Below, one piece after another: positions 1 to 6,219 of a stretch of DNA of 8,101 nucleotides. The DNA comes from Gemmatimonadota bacterium (lineage in GTDB: Bacteria; GCA-2686955): positions 1-8,101 of the forward strand of contig JALXCG010000124.1 of NCBI GenBank assembly GCA_026991065.1, written 5' to 3'. The notes under the pieces are model-generated. The model ran no database searches and had not been told where the DNA came from. It saw only the letters and a list, made by a program, of their open reading frames with translations. How positions within the stretch are numbered: the stretch's first letter is position 1; every line of letters begins with the position of its first letter. The position numbers were made by a program, and so were the translations under genes.

Positions 1-98
1 GGTCTGCTTCATGCCCAGACTGATGCGACGATGTCGAGGTGGTGATCCTGAATATCGACAAGGCGCATCGTCGCATCAGTCTGGGCATGAAGCAGACC
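1..98. repeat. 33-bp perfect inverted repeat at the window edge
   Basis: Bases 1-33 are the exact reverse complement of 66-98, with a 32-base spacer; pairing stops at 34 against 65. The right arm is normal rpsA coding sequence (the SLGMKQ region). The left arm puts a stop codon into the rpsA frame. The repeat starts at the very first base of the window, which suggests a chimeric fold-back at a contig end and not a biological palindrome. Confidence 0.9.
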
Positions 99-632
99 GA
101 AGCGGATCCCTGGAGCCGCGTTACCGACTTCTTCAATGTCGGCGACGAGGTCGAGGCGGTGGTCCACAAGGTTGTCGAGAAGGGCCTGGTGGTCGACTTG
201 CCGCATGACTACGAGGGTTTTGTGCCGATCAGCCAGGTCGGGCAGCAGGCCTCCGGGCGGAAGTTGACCGATCTCTTCCGGGAAGGCGACAAGATCCCGA
301 TGAAGCTGATTGAGATCGATCCTCTGGAACGGCGCATCGTGCTTTCGATCCGCGCTTACACTGAAGATCGCAATCAGCCGGAAGAGGAATACCTGCGCCG
401 GCATACTCACATTCAAGAGGTGGGTGGCGAATCGTTGGGCGAGAAGCTCTCGGCTGCGCTCAAGGCGGCTTCCACGCATGCCGATGAGCCCGCGGAGCAG
501 GCGGCGCCTGGTGATGGCGCGGAAGAGACCGCTGCGGCAACCGAGGATGAGCCGGTTGCGGCGGATGTGGTCGCCGAGGAGGCTTCCGCCGATAGCGCGG
601 ATGAGCCCGAGGAAGAGAAGACTGAAGAGTAG
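24..632 (+). CDS. rpsA: 30S ribosomal protein S1, C-terminal fragment (5' end missing)
   Basis: S1 binds mRNA on the small ribosomal subunit through tandem OB-fold S1 repeats. The fragment begins inside one repeat (ending in the RRISLGMKQ signature, codons around 69-95), then has one full S1 repeat at about 135-360, from VGDEVEAVV through GLVVDL and EGFVPISQ to RRIVLSIRAY. That final R-I-x-L-S-x-R block is typical of the family. After it comes an Ala/Glu/Asp-rich acidic tail of about 90 residues ending EPEEEKTEE, as in many S1 proteins. The frame is closed upstream by a TGA at 21-23, which lies in the inverted repeat 1-33. GTG at 39 is the first start-like codon, but homology to the repeat (DDVEVV) runs back to about 27, so this is a truncated long gene and not a small one. 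Family assignment is firm; the true 5' end is not in the window. Confidence 0.9.
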   Translation, partial: CDDVEVVILNIDKAHRRISLGMKQTEADPWSRVTDFFNVGDEVEAVVHKVVEKGLVVDLPHDYEGFVPISQVGQQASGRKLTDLFREGDKIPMKLIEIDPLERRIVLSIRAYTEDRNQPEEEYLRRHTHIQEVGGESLGEKLSAALKAASTHADEPAEQAAPGDGAEETAAATEDEPVAADVVAEEASADSADEPEEEKTEE

Positions 633-638
633 GTCGTG

Positions 639-782
639 GTGAAACGGCCGGATCATGGCGGGCACCCGCGGGTGCAGTTCGAGTCCCTCGACCTGCATCG
701 GCCGCGGGTGCCCTCTCTGCGTCGTAACCTGGTGTTGCTGGCCCTGGTCATTGGGCTGATCTGGGCGCTTCAGTGTGCCTGA
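639..782 (+). CDS. small single-pass membrane protein, unrecognised (47 aa)
   Basis: This short open frame fills most of the 162-base gap between rpsA and galT. It starts with GTG at 639 (GTG at 636 is an alternative, one codon longer) and ends at TGA 780-782. An AGG at 631-633, overlapping the rpsA stop codon, lies 5 nt before the start, so translation could be coupled to rpsA. Residues 1-29 are hydrophilic and rich in Arg and His. Residues about 30-44 form one hydrophobic helix preceded by two arginines, which predicts an N-in, C-out topology. The protein ends in QCA. I do not recognise a family. It could be a real conserved small membrane protein or a chance frame; the well-placed charge and hydrophobic segment favour the former modestly. 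Confidence 0.42.
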   Translation: MKRPDHGGHPRVQFESLDLHRPRVPSLRRNLVLLALVIGLIWALQCA

Positions 783-794
783 GTAGGCGGATCA

Positions 795-1808
795 ATGTCT
801 GAATTGCGCAAGGATCCGGTGACCGGACGCTGGGTGATCATCGCCACCGAGCGGAGTCGGCGGCCGACCGATTTCGCGGTCAAGGAGCGCCCCAAGGCGA
901 ATGCTCTCTGCCCTTTTTGTCCCGGCAACGAAGAGATGACGCCGCCCGAGATTCTTGCTCTGCGGGGTTCGGATGGGGTGCCTGACGGACCCGGCTGGAG
1001 GGTGCGGGTGGTGCCGAATCGCTACCCGGCGATGCGGGTAGAGGGGCCGATGGGGCGTCGCGGGCTGGGGATGTTTGACCGGATGAATGGGATCGGCGCC
1101 CACGAGGTGATCATCGAAACACCGGATCATGCGCGGCAGTTGGCGGATCTGGGCGCGGATGAAGTGGAGCTTGTGCTGCGGACTTTCGCCGCGCGCCTGA
1201 GTGATCTTCGACGCGATCCCCGGTTCCGCTATGTTCTGCTTTTCAAGAACCATGGCAGCGAAGCCGGAGCCAGTCTGGAACACTCCCATTCGCAGTTGAT
1301 CGCGACGCCGATTCTTCCGCGCCAGGTGGTAGAGGAGTTGGAGGGCGCGGAGCGGCACTACCAGCTCAAGGAGCGTTGCGTTTACTGCGACCTGATTGAA
1401 CAGGAGCGCACCGACGAGGTGCGCCTGGTCTGCGAGTCGGGCGCGTTTGTCGTGGTGCAGCCGTTCGCCGCCCGCTGTCCCTTTGAGACCTGGATTCTGC
1501 CGAAGCGGCATGCGTCCGATCTCGACGCGGCGTCGGCGACGGAGTTGGCCGATCTGGCGCGCGTTTTGGGCGAGACCCTGGGGCGGCTCGGGAGCGCGCT
1601 GGGGGATCCGGCCTACAATTTCATTGTTCACAGCGGCCCGTTACAGGAGCCGGAGCTGGTGCACTACCACTGGCATTTGGAGATTATGCCGAAGTTGACG
1701 CAAGTCGCCGGGTTTGAGTGGGGCAGTGGCTTTTTTATTAACCCAACTGCTCCCGAGGAGGCGGCCGCCTATTTGCGGGCGATTTCATTGGGCGAGGAGC
1801 GGTGTTGA
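795..1808 (+). CDS. galT: galactose-1-phosphate uridylyltransferase-like HIT-superfamily enzyme
   Basis: The 337-aa product is full length for the bacterial GalT family, which moves a nucleotidyl group between hexose-1-phosphates (UDP-glucose plus Gal-1-P in the Leloir pathway). The N-terminus shows the family hallmark DPVTGRWVIIA (residues 7-17). Zinc ligands are visible as Cys39/Cys42 (CPFC), His112 in TPDH and His163. The active-site H-x-H-x-Q is HSHSQ (163-167); His165 aligns with the nucleotide-accepting catalytic His of E. coli GalT, with Ser in place of the usual Pro. A second C-x-x-C (195-198) and the C-terminal HYHWHLEIMP (290-299) complete the fold. ATG 795 has a partial Shine-Dalgarno (AGGCGG) just upstream. 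glgA follows after 43 bp, so it may serve sugar-nucleotide supply for glycogen. ADP-glucose phosphorylase activity, known in related plant proteins, is an alternative that the sequence cannot exclude. Confidence 0.9.
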   Translation: MSELRKDPVTGRWVIIATERSRRPTDFAVKERPKANALCPFCPGNEEMTPPEILALRGSDGVPDGPGWRVRVVPNRYPAMRVEGPMGRRGLGMFDRMNGIGAHEVIIETPDHARQLADLGADEVELVLRTFAARLSDLRRDPRFRYVLLFKNHGSEAGASLEHSHSQLIATPILPRQVVEELEGAERHYQLKERCVYCDLIEQERTDEVRLVCESGAFVVVQPFAARCPFETWILPKRHASDLDAASATELADLARVLGETLGRLGSALGDPAYNFIVHSGPLQEPELVHYHWHLEIMPKLTQVAGFEWGSGFFINPTAPEEAAAYLRAISLGEERC

Positions 1809-1841
1809 GGAGCGGCCGGCGCGCGGCGCCGTGGCGGACAC

Positions 1842-1845
1842 GGAG
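1842..1845 (+). promoter_or_regulatory. Shine-Dalgarno deciding the glgA start
   Basis: GGAG lies 6 nt upstream of ATG 1852. The in-frame GTG at 1831 and longer upstream starts inside galT lack such a site, and the family alignment begins exactly at MRILIAGAEAAP. Confidence 0.7.
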
Positions 1846-1851
1846 TGGTCG

Positions 1852-3336
1852 ATGCGAATTCTGATCGCGGGCGCGGAGGCGGCGCCGCTGGCAAAGGTCG
1901 GTGGGCTGGGCGATGTGCTGGGAGCGCTGCCCCATGCCCTGGCGCGGCGCGGACACGATGCGGTGCTGATTATCCCGGCCTATGGGTCGATCCTGGGGCG
2001 CGTGGAGCTGCACTCTTATGGGGCGTTGGATGTGCGCAAAGGGGGAGGGGAACCGATTCCGACCAATCTGCTGGAGACCTGGCTGCCGTCGCCGCGGGGG
2101 GATGGGTTGGCGGTTCGGGTTCTTCTGGTCGAGCAACCGTGGTATTTCAGCCGCGAGGGGATCTACACCGACCCGGTTACCGGCAATGGGTTTGCGGATG
2201 AGCATGAGCGCTGGCTCGCCTTCTGCATGGCAATTGGGCCGGCCTGTGAGCGCTTGGGCTGGTCCCCGGATCTGCTACACGCCAACGACAGTCACACGGG
2301 TCCGGCGCTGGCGCTGAAGGCGCTGCGGCCGCACCCGGCGCTGCGCCGCGCGGGGGCTCTGTTTTCGATTCACAACCTCGCCCATCAGGGCTGGTACGGC
2401 CGCGATGTGTTGCGGTTCGCCGGCTGGGATCCGGATTGGCACAACGATTCGGCGGACCCGCTGGAGTATTCGGGGGGCACCAATTTTATGAAGATGGGGA
2501 TCGTGTGCGCGGACCTGATCAACACGGTGAGCGAGCGCTACGCCTACGAGATTCGCACCGATCCGGAGTTGGGGTGCGGGCTGGAGGGGCTTCTGGCGCA
2601 CCGGGGGTCGGATGTGCGCGGCGTGGTCAATGGGATTGATGTGGATCTCTGGAATCCGGCGACCGATCCGCTGCTTCCGGCACACTATTCGCTCGATGAT
2701 CTCAGCGGCAAGCGGGTGTGCCGGGATCAATTGCTGGCGGAGTTGGGACTGCGGCCGGCGGGTGAGAATACGGTGGTTTTGGGGATGGTGAGTCGTCTCA
2801 CCGCGCAAAAAGGCGTGGATCTGGTCATCGGGGCGCTTGACCACATGATGCGGGATGATCTTCGCGTGGTGATTCTTGGGTCGGGGGCACCCGCCTATCA
2901 GGACGGGTTGCGGGCCATTGAAGCGCGGCACGGCGAGAAGTTTCGGGTGCTGATCGGTTTCTCGGAGTCGATGGCGCATCGCATCGAGGCGGGGGCGGAC
3001 GCGTTCTTGATGCCTTCGCGCTATGAACCCTGTGGGTTGAATCAGATGTACAGCATGCGCTATGGGACAGTGCCGATTACGCGCTATACGGGAGGGTTGG
3101 TGGACACGGTGGTCCCCTTCGACCCCTGGCGAGGCGAGGGCTGCGGTTTCCATTTTTCCGATCTCAGCAGCGATGGCTTGCTGGATGCCGTGGGGCGGGC
3201 AGTGGTTGCTCTGCGGCATCCGGAGAGTCGCGCCCGCCTGATTCACAACTGCATGATCCAGGACTTCTCCTGGGATCGGGCCGCGGGTTCTTACGAGAGC
3301 CTCTACCACGAGATTCTGGCGCGTCATCGGCGCTGA
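1852..3336 (+). CDS. glgA: glycogen synthase (GT5, ADP-glucose type)
   Basis: GlgA extends alpha-1,4-glucan chains from ADP-glucose in the cytoplasm. The 494-aa length is normal for bacterial GlgA. The N-terminal starch-synthase domain starts with MRILIAGAEAAPLAKVGGLGD; the K-x-G-G-L-G motif (residues 15-20) binds the donor phosphates and glucan. HANDSHTG (143-150), IHNLAHQGWYG (173-183) and VNGIDVDLWNPATD (259-272) are family blocks. In the C-terminal Rossmann domain, VSRLTAQKG carries Arg315 and Lys320 (E. coli Arg300 and Lys305), and SRYEPCGLNQ carries Glu392 (E. coli Glu377), followed by YTGGLVDTV. All catalytic residues seem intact. It follows galT closely on the same strand and is probably cotranscribed. 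No glgC, glgB or glgP is present in the window. Confidence 0.96.
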   Translation: MRILIAGAEAAPLAKVGGLGDVLGALPHALARRGHDAVLIIPAYGSILGRVELHSYGALDVRKGGGEPIPTNLLETWLPSPRGDGLAVRVLLVEQPWYFSREGIYTDPVTGNGFADEHERWLAFCMAIGPACERLGWSPDLLHANDSHTGPALALKALRPHPALRRAGALFSIHNLAHQGWYGRDVLRFAGWDPDWHNDSADPLEYSGGTNFMKMGIVCADLINTVSERYAYEIRTDPELGCGLEGLLAHRGSDVRGVVNGIDVDLWNPATDPLLPAHYSLDDLSGKRVCRDQLLAELGLRPAGENTVVLGMVSRLTAQKGVDLVIGALDHMMRDDLRVVILGSGAPAYQDGLRAIEARHGEKFRVLIGFSESMAHRIEAGADAFLMPSRYEPCGLNQMYSMRYGTVPITRYTGGLVDTVVPFDPWRGEGCGFHFSDLSSDGLLDAVGRAVVALRHPESRARLIHNCMIQDFSWDRAAGSYESLYHEILARHRR

Positions 3337-3362
3337 GCGGTGGGCGGGCGATTGGGCTGGAT

Positions 3363-3394
3363 GGGGGGCGAGGTTTTCGGTTGACTTGCCCCCC
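3363..3394 (+). other. G/C hairpin downstream of glgA enclosing a -35 element
   Basis: GGGGGGC (3363-3369) pairs with GCCCCCC (3388-3394) around an 18-base loop. It could end glgA transcription, though no T-run follows. The loop contains the TTGACT -35 of the tRNA promoter, so the two signals overlap. Confidence 0.35.
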
Positions 3395-3410
3395 CTCTCA
3401 TTGGTAGAAA
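3381..3410 (+). promoter_or_regulatory. sigma70-type promoter of the tRNA cluster
   Basis: TTGACT (3381-3386) and TAGAAA (3405-3410) are separated by 18 bases. The expected transcription start near 3417 lies about 9 bases before the tRNA-Gly gene, which fits a short tRNA leader. The -35 is close to consensus and the -10 is moderate. Confidence 0.6.
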
Positions 3411-3425
3411 TCTCTCACCTTTCGA

Positions 3426-3500
3426 GCGGGAATAGCTCAGTGGTAGAGCGCCACCTTGCCAAGGTGGATGTCGCGAGTTCAAATCTCGTTTCCCGCTCCA
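3426..3500 (+). tRNA. tRNA-Gly (anticodon GCC)
   Basis: The 7-bp acceptor stem GCGGGAA pairs with TTCCCGC. The anticodon stem CCACC/GGTGG encloses TTGCCAA, giving anticodon GCC at 3458-3460. The T arm GCGAG-TTCAAAT-CTCGT pairs with one G-U. Discriminator T is at 3497 and CCA is encoded at 3498-3500. It is the first gene of a Gly-Cys-Leu cluster and sits directly behind the promoter at 3381-3410. Confidence 0.97.
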
Positions 3501-3507
3501 ACCTCCT

Positions 3508-3548
3508 CGGGTCGAGGGTCCAGGCTTGTGAGCCCGACCTTCGACCCG
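3508..3548 (+). other. long hairpin in the tRNA-Gly/tRNA-Cys spacer
   Basis: Bases 3508-3520 pair with 3536-3548 (13 bp with one G-U), and an inner 4-bp stem (3523-3526 with 3531-3534) caps the structure with a TGTG loop. A T-rich but not uniform stretch (TTGTCTTT, 3551-3558) follows a few bases later. It may be a processing signal or a weak terminator. Confidence 0.5.
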
Positions 3549-3558
3549 TGTTGTCTTT

Positions 3559-3584
3559 GGGGGGCGCGTCGGCTGTCGCCCCCC
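3559..3584 (+). other. second hairpin in the tRNA-Gly/tRNA-Cys spacer
   Basis: GGGGGGCG (3559-3566) pairs perfectly with CGCCCCCC (3577-3584) around a 10-base loop. No T-run follows, so a processing or spacer role is as likely as termination. Confidence 0.45.
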
Positions 3585-3609
3585 GGAAAGACGGCTGGAG
3601 GAGATTCCA

Positions 3610-3683
3610 GGCGCCATGGCCAAGTGGTAAGGCAGAGGACTGCAAATCCTTTATCCCCGGTTCGAATCCGGGTGGCGCCTCCA
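3610..3683 (+). tRNA. tRNA-Cys (anticodon GCA)
   Basis: The acceptor stem GGCGCCA pairs with TGGCGCC. The anticodon arm is GAGGA-CTGCAAA-TCCTT with GCA at 3642-3644. The T arm contains GGTTCGAATCC. Discriminator T is at 3680 and CCA at 3681-3683. It lies 109 nt after tRNA-Gly on the same strand and has no convincing promoter of its own. Confidence 0.97.
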
Positions 3684-3691
3684 GTTCGGTT

Positions 3692-3728
3692 CGCGCACCC
3701 AGATCCTTGAGGTCTGGGTGCGCGTTTT
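3692..3728 (+). terminator. terminator-like hairpin after tRNA-Cys
   Basis: A 14-bp stem (3692-3705 with 3711-3724, including one G-U) with a 5-base loop is followed immediately by TTTT (3725-3728). This fits a Rho-independent terminator. As tRNA-Leu lies downstream without an obvious promoter, it may be partial or act in processing. Confidence 0.55.
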
Positions 3729-3818
3729 CGCCAAGCGGTTCATATTGGGCGTCGCAGCAGCTTGGCTTCGCCGGGATGGGCCGTGCCGGCCGCGTGGACT
3801 TGGCGACGGGGTGATCTT

Positions 3819-3905
3819 GCCGGGATGGCGGAATTGGTAGACGCAGGGGACTTAAAATCCCCCGGAGTTTTCTCCGTGCGGGTTCGATTCCCGCTCCCGG
3901 TACCA
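3819..3905 (+). tRNA. tRNA-Leu (anticodon UAA)
   Basis: The acceptor stem GCCGGGA pairs with TCCCGGT (one G-U). The anticodon arm is GGGGA-CTTAAAA-TCCCC, giving TAA at 3853-3855. The long class II variable arm CGGAG-TTTT-CTCCG is present, as expected for Leu. The T arm contains GGTTCGATTCC; discriminator A is at 3902 and CCA at 3903-3905. It is the third member of the Gly-Cys-Leu cluster. Confidence 0.97.
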
Positions 3906-3914
3906 CCCGCCCGG

Positions 3915-3973
3915 AACCACAATGGGCAGCGGAATCCGACTTTCGGAAAGTCGTGAACCGACCGATTGTGGTT
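3915..3973. repeat. nested inverted repeat between tRNA-Leu and dsbD
   Basis: The outer arms AACCACAAT (3915-3923) and ATTGTGGTT (3965-3973) are perfect reverse complements. Inside lies a tight hairpin, CGACTTT (3937-3943) with AAAGTCG (3947-3953) and a 3-base loop. It could close the tRNA transcript or be a protein-binding site just upstream of the dsbD promoter. Confidence 0.6.
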
Positions 3974-3977
3974 GTGC

Positions 3978-4004
3978 TTGGCAGGATTCACATTGTGCTA
4001 TCCT
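3978..4004 (+). promoter_or_regulatory. probable promoter of dsbD (extended -10)
   Basis: TTGGCA (3978-3983) is a plausible -35. After 15 bases comes TATCCT (3999-4004), preceded by TGC, which makes an extended -10. The predicted start near 4011 would leave a leader of about 39 nt before ATG 4050. The spacer is short for sigma70, so this is tentative. Confidence 0.42.
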
Positions 4005-4049
4005 GCATGTTTTCCGGCACCTGATCACCTCCAGCCCTGTGTCCCCCCC

Positions 4050-6032
4050 ATGAACCCAACAGCTCACGCCTCTCCGTCATCGCCTCGCGCCCGCACCTGG
4101 GCGGTTTCGGCTTCCCGTCGGCCGGAGATCCCCGGCCGCTCTTCTCTCTGTCGACGCACCGGGCGTCGTCTTCCCCGGTGGTTGCTGAGCGGTTCCCTGG
4201 CGCTTTTTCTTCTGTTTTGGCCGGGGTTGCTGCGGTCGGCAGAGGCACTGGGGCCGGTCAAGGTGCTCGACTTGAGCGCCCAGAGTGATCCGGCTTCGGT
4301 TGCTCCCGGGGGGCAGGCGGTTCTGCGGGTACAGGCTCTCGTGGGGCCGCAGTATCATCTTTATGAAGAGTCCACCAATCTCAGTGTGGAGTTCCCCAAG
4401 GGGGGGGCGGCGCTCCGCGGCAAGATCAAGAAGCCGCGCGGAACGCTGAAGATGGACTCCGTGACCGGTGAGAAGATGCTGCTCTACGAGGGGCGGCTGG
4501 AGTTTGGAGCGACGCTGGCGGTGGAGGCCGCTGCCGCGCCGGGAGTGCTGCCGGTGCGGGTGCTGATCGACTATCAGGCCTGCACCGATGCGACCTGTTT
4601 TTTTCCGACCCAGGACACACTGCTCTACAGCTTGCAGGTGGATCCACAAGGTGGGCACGCGCCGCTGAAGCCGCTGTCGGCCACTGAGAATGCCGGATTT
4701 GGGACCGGCAACGGCGCGGAAGGTGACGCGTCGTCGGCAGCCACCGCTGGCGCGGGCGCTGAGTACGGCGCCTTTGCCCGGGTTCTTGGGCGAAGTCTGC
4801 CGGCGGCTCTTGGCCTTCTTTGGGTGTTCGGGCTGATTGCCAGTTTCACGCCGTGCGTCCTGCCGATGATCCCGATCACGGTGAGAATCATCACCACCAC
4901 CTCTGGTGGCGACCGCAAGCGGGGAGTTCTGCTTTCCGTGGTCTATGTCTTGGGAATTGCCGCGACCTACGTCACATTGGGCGTGTCGGCGGGGGTCTTT
5001 GGAGGGCTTTTCGGAGCCTATCTGGGCAATCCGTGGGTGATCTGGACCCTGATTCTGGTTTTCGCTGCTTTGGGGATGAGTTCCTTCGGTTTCTACAAGA
5101 TCGCACTGCCGAGTGGCTTGCAGCTTAGGCTCAATACCGCGGGGGGTGGGGCTTCGGTGGTTGGGGTCTTTGTGATGGGCCTGGCGGGCGGGTTGATTGC
5201 CGCGCCCTGTGTGGGGCCGGTTCTGGCCGGCTTGATTCTGTGGATCGGGCAGGAGGGCAGCCCGGCACTGGGCGCGCTCTATATGAGTGCTTTTTCACTC
5301 GGATTTGGGACTCTTTTTCTGATTCTGGGTGCGGGTGGCAACGCGGTGATGCCGAAAGCCGGAGCGTGGATGATCGGTGTGGAGCGGGTGCTCGGAACCA
5401 TGCTCTTCGCCGGAGCACTCTATTTTCTCAATCAGGTGGTCGAGCCGACCACTTTTGCCGTGGTTCTTGGGGCCTTCCTGGTAATTCTGGGGCGCTGGAT
5501 GGCGCCTTCACCGGGAGAGGCGGAATCCTCGTTCCTGCTGCTGCGCTCAGGACTCGGGATCCTGGTGACCGCGGTGGGGCTGTTGGCGGTGCTGGGCACG
5601 GTCGCGATGAATGGGTGGTTCCTGCCGCGTCCCCTGTTCCTTGGAGGCGGGGGAGTGGAGTCTGTCGCGCCGGCGCATGCGGGAATCCAATGGCAGGCGG
5701 CTGACGAGGCGCGCGTGGATCTCGCGTTGCGCTCCGGCGAGCCGGTGCTGATTGACTTTACCGCGGATTGGTGCATCGCCTGTCGAGAGTTGGAGAAGAT
5801 GACCTTTGCCGATGCGGCGGTGGTGGCCGAGGCGAAGCGCTTTACGGCACTGCAGGTGGATTGCACCCGCAGCAAGGACCCGGCCATCCAGGCGATTCAG
5901 GCCCGCTTCGGGGTGAATTCTTTGCCTACTGTCCTGATGATCGGGAGTGATGGCGAGCGCGTTGCCGGAGCAACCGTGCGCGGTTTTTTGGAGCCTGAGG
6001 CTTTTGTCGAGCGCATGCGGTCGGTGCGCTGA
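4050..6032 (+). CDS. dsbD: thiol:disulfide interchange protein DsbD
   Basis: DsbD carries electrons from cytoplasmic thioredoxin across the inner membrane to periplasmic thiol carriers. The 660-aa product shows all three modules. After an Arg-rich n-region and hydrophobic signal core (about 43-61, likely cleavage near 65) comes the periplasmic alpha domain (about 68-197) with YQACTDATCFFP, giving Cys178 and Cys183. The membrane beta domain (about 250-520) has about eight hydrophobic helices and the redox pair Cys269 (FTPCVLPMIPI) and Cys387 (AAPCVGPVLAG). The C-terminal thioredoxin gamma domain (about 550-660) has WCIAC (Cys575, Cys578) and cis-Pro SLPT (624-627). ATG 4050 was chosen because it precedes the signal peptide and follows the likely promoter; no Shine-Dalgarno is present, only a C-run. 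It is longer than E. coli DsbD (565 aa), from a long N-terminus and a Gly/Ala-rich linker at 212-240. It appears monocistronic. Confidence 0.93.
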   Translation: MNPTAHASPSSPRARTWAVSASRRPEIPGRSSLCRRTGRRLPRWLLSGSLALFLLFWPGLLRSAEALGPVKVLDLSAQSDPASVAPGGQAVLRVQALVGPQYHLYEESTNLSVEFPKGGAALRGKIKKPRGTLKMDSVTGEKMLLYEGRLEFGATLAVEAAAAPGVLPVRVLIDYQACTDATCFFPTQDTLLYSLQVDPQGGHAPLKPLSATENAGFGTGNGAEGDASSAATAGAGAEYGAFARVLGRSLPAALGLLWVFGLIASFTPCVLPMIPITVRIITTTSGGDRKRGVLLSVVYVLGIAATYVTLGVSAGVFGGLFGAYLGNPWVIWTLILVFAALGMSSFGFYKIALPSGLQLRLNTAGGGASVVGVFVMGLAGGLIAAPCVGPVLAGLILWIGQEGSPALGALYMSAFSLGFGTLFLILGAGGNAVMPKAGAWMIGVERVLGTMLFAGALYFLNQVVEPTTFAVVLGAFLVILGRWMAPSPGEAESSFLLLRSGLGILVTAVGLLAVLGTVAMNGWFLPRPLFLGGGGVESVAPAHAGIQWQAADEARVDLALRSGEPVLIDFTADWCIACRELEKMTFADAAVVAEAKRFTALQVDCTRSKDPAIQAIQARFGVNSLPTVLMIGSDGERVAGATVRGFLEPEAFVERMRSVR

Positions 6033-6100
6033 AAAACCCAGTCGAATGCAGCGCGGACAAAACCGGTCACTGTGCGCTTTCTGAATTAACGCCGGTCCCC

Positions 6101-6148
6101 GCGGCGGCCGATAGGGGGAGTGGAACCACAGACCACCACTCCCGCCGC
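6101..6148 (+). other. hairpin region between dsbD and the HD-GYP-like gene
   Basis: GGGAGTGG (6116-6123) pairs with CCACTCCC (6136-6143) around a 12-base loop, and GCGGC (6101-6105) can pair with GCCGC (6144-6148) outside it. No T-run follows. The rest of the 6033-6219 gap shows no clear promoter. It may end dsbD transcripts or form a leader structure for the next gene. Confidence 0.35.
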
Positions 6149-6209
6149 GCGGCCATCCCCTGGTTTCCCGTTCTGCAAGAAGCGCGGTGAATCTGGAGCG
6201 TTGCTCGCT

Positions 6210-6213
6210 GGAG
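6210..6213 (+). promoter_or_regulatory. Shine-Dalgarno favouring ATG 6220
   Basis: GGAG lies 6 nt before ATG 6220. The upstream in-frame GTG at 6187 has only a weak purine stretch (AAGAAG) in front of it. Confidence 0.5.
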
Positions 6214-6219
6214 ATTTCG

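Noticed and set aside
1714-1851. N-terminal extension of the glgA frame into galT
   Set aside because: The frame is open back to 1714 only because galT is GC-rich. The family N-terminus and a GGAG site both fix the start at ATG 1852.
2275-3327. 350-codon open frame on the minus strand
   Set aside because: It is antisense to glgA, whose motifs are intact; its Arg/His/Pro-rich product is typical of a GC-rich shadow frame.
3386-3906. Open frames of 84-163 codons on both strands over the tRNA region
   Set aside because: They run straight through the three tRNA genes, and their translations are tRNA sequence read as protein.
6026-6054. 6-bp inverted repeat GCGCTG/CAGCGC at the dsbD stop as a terminator
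   Set aside because: The stem is short, the loop is 17 bases, and the bases after it are A-rich and not T-rich on the coding strand.
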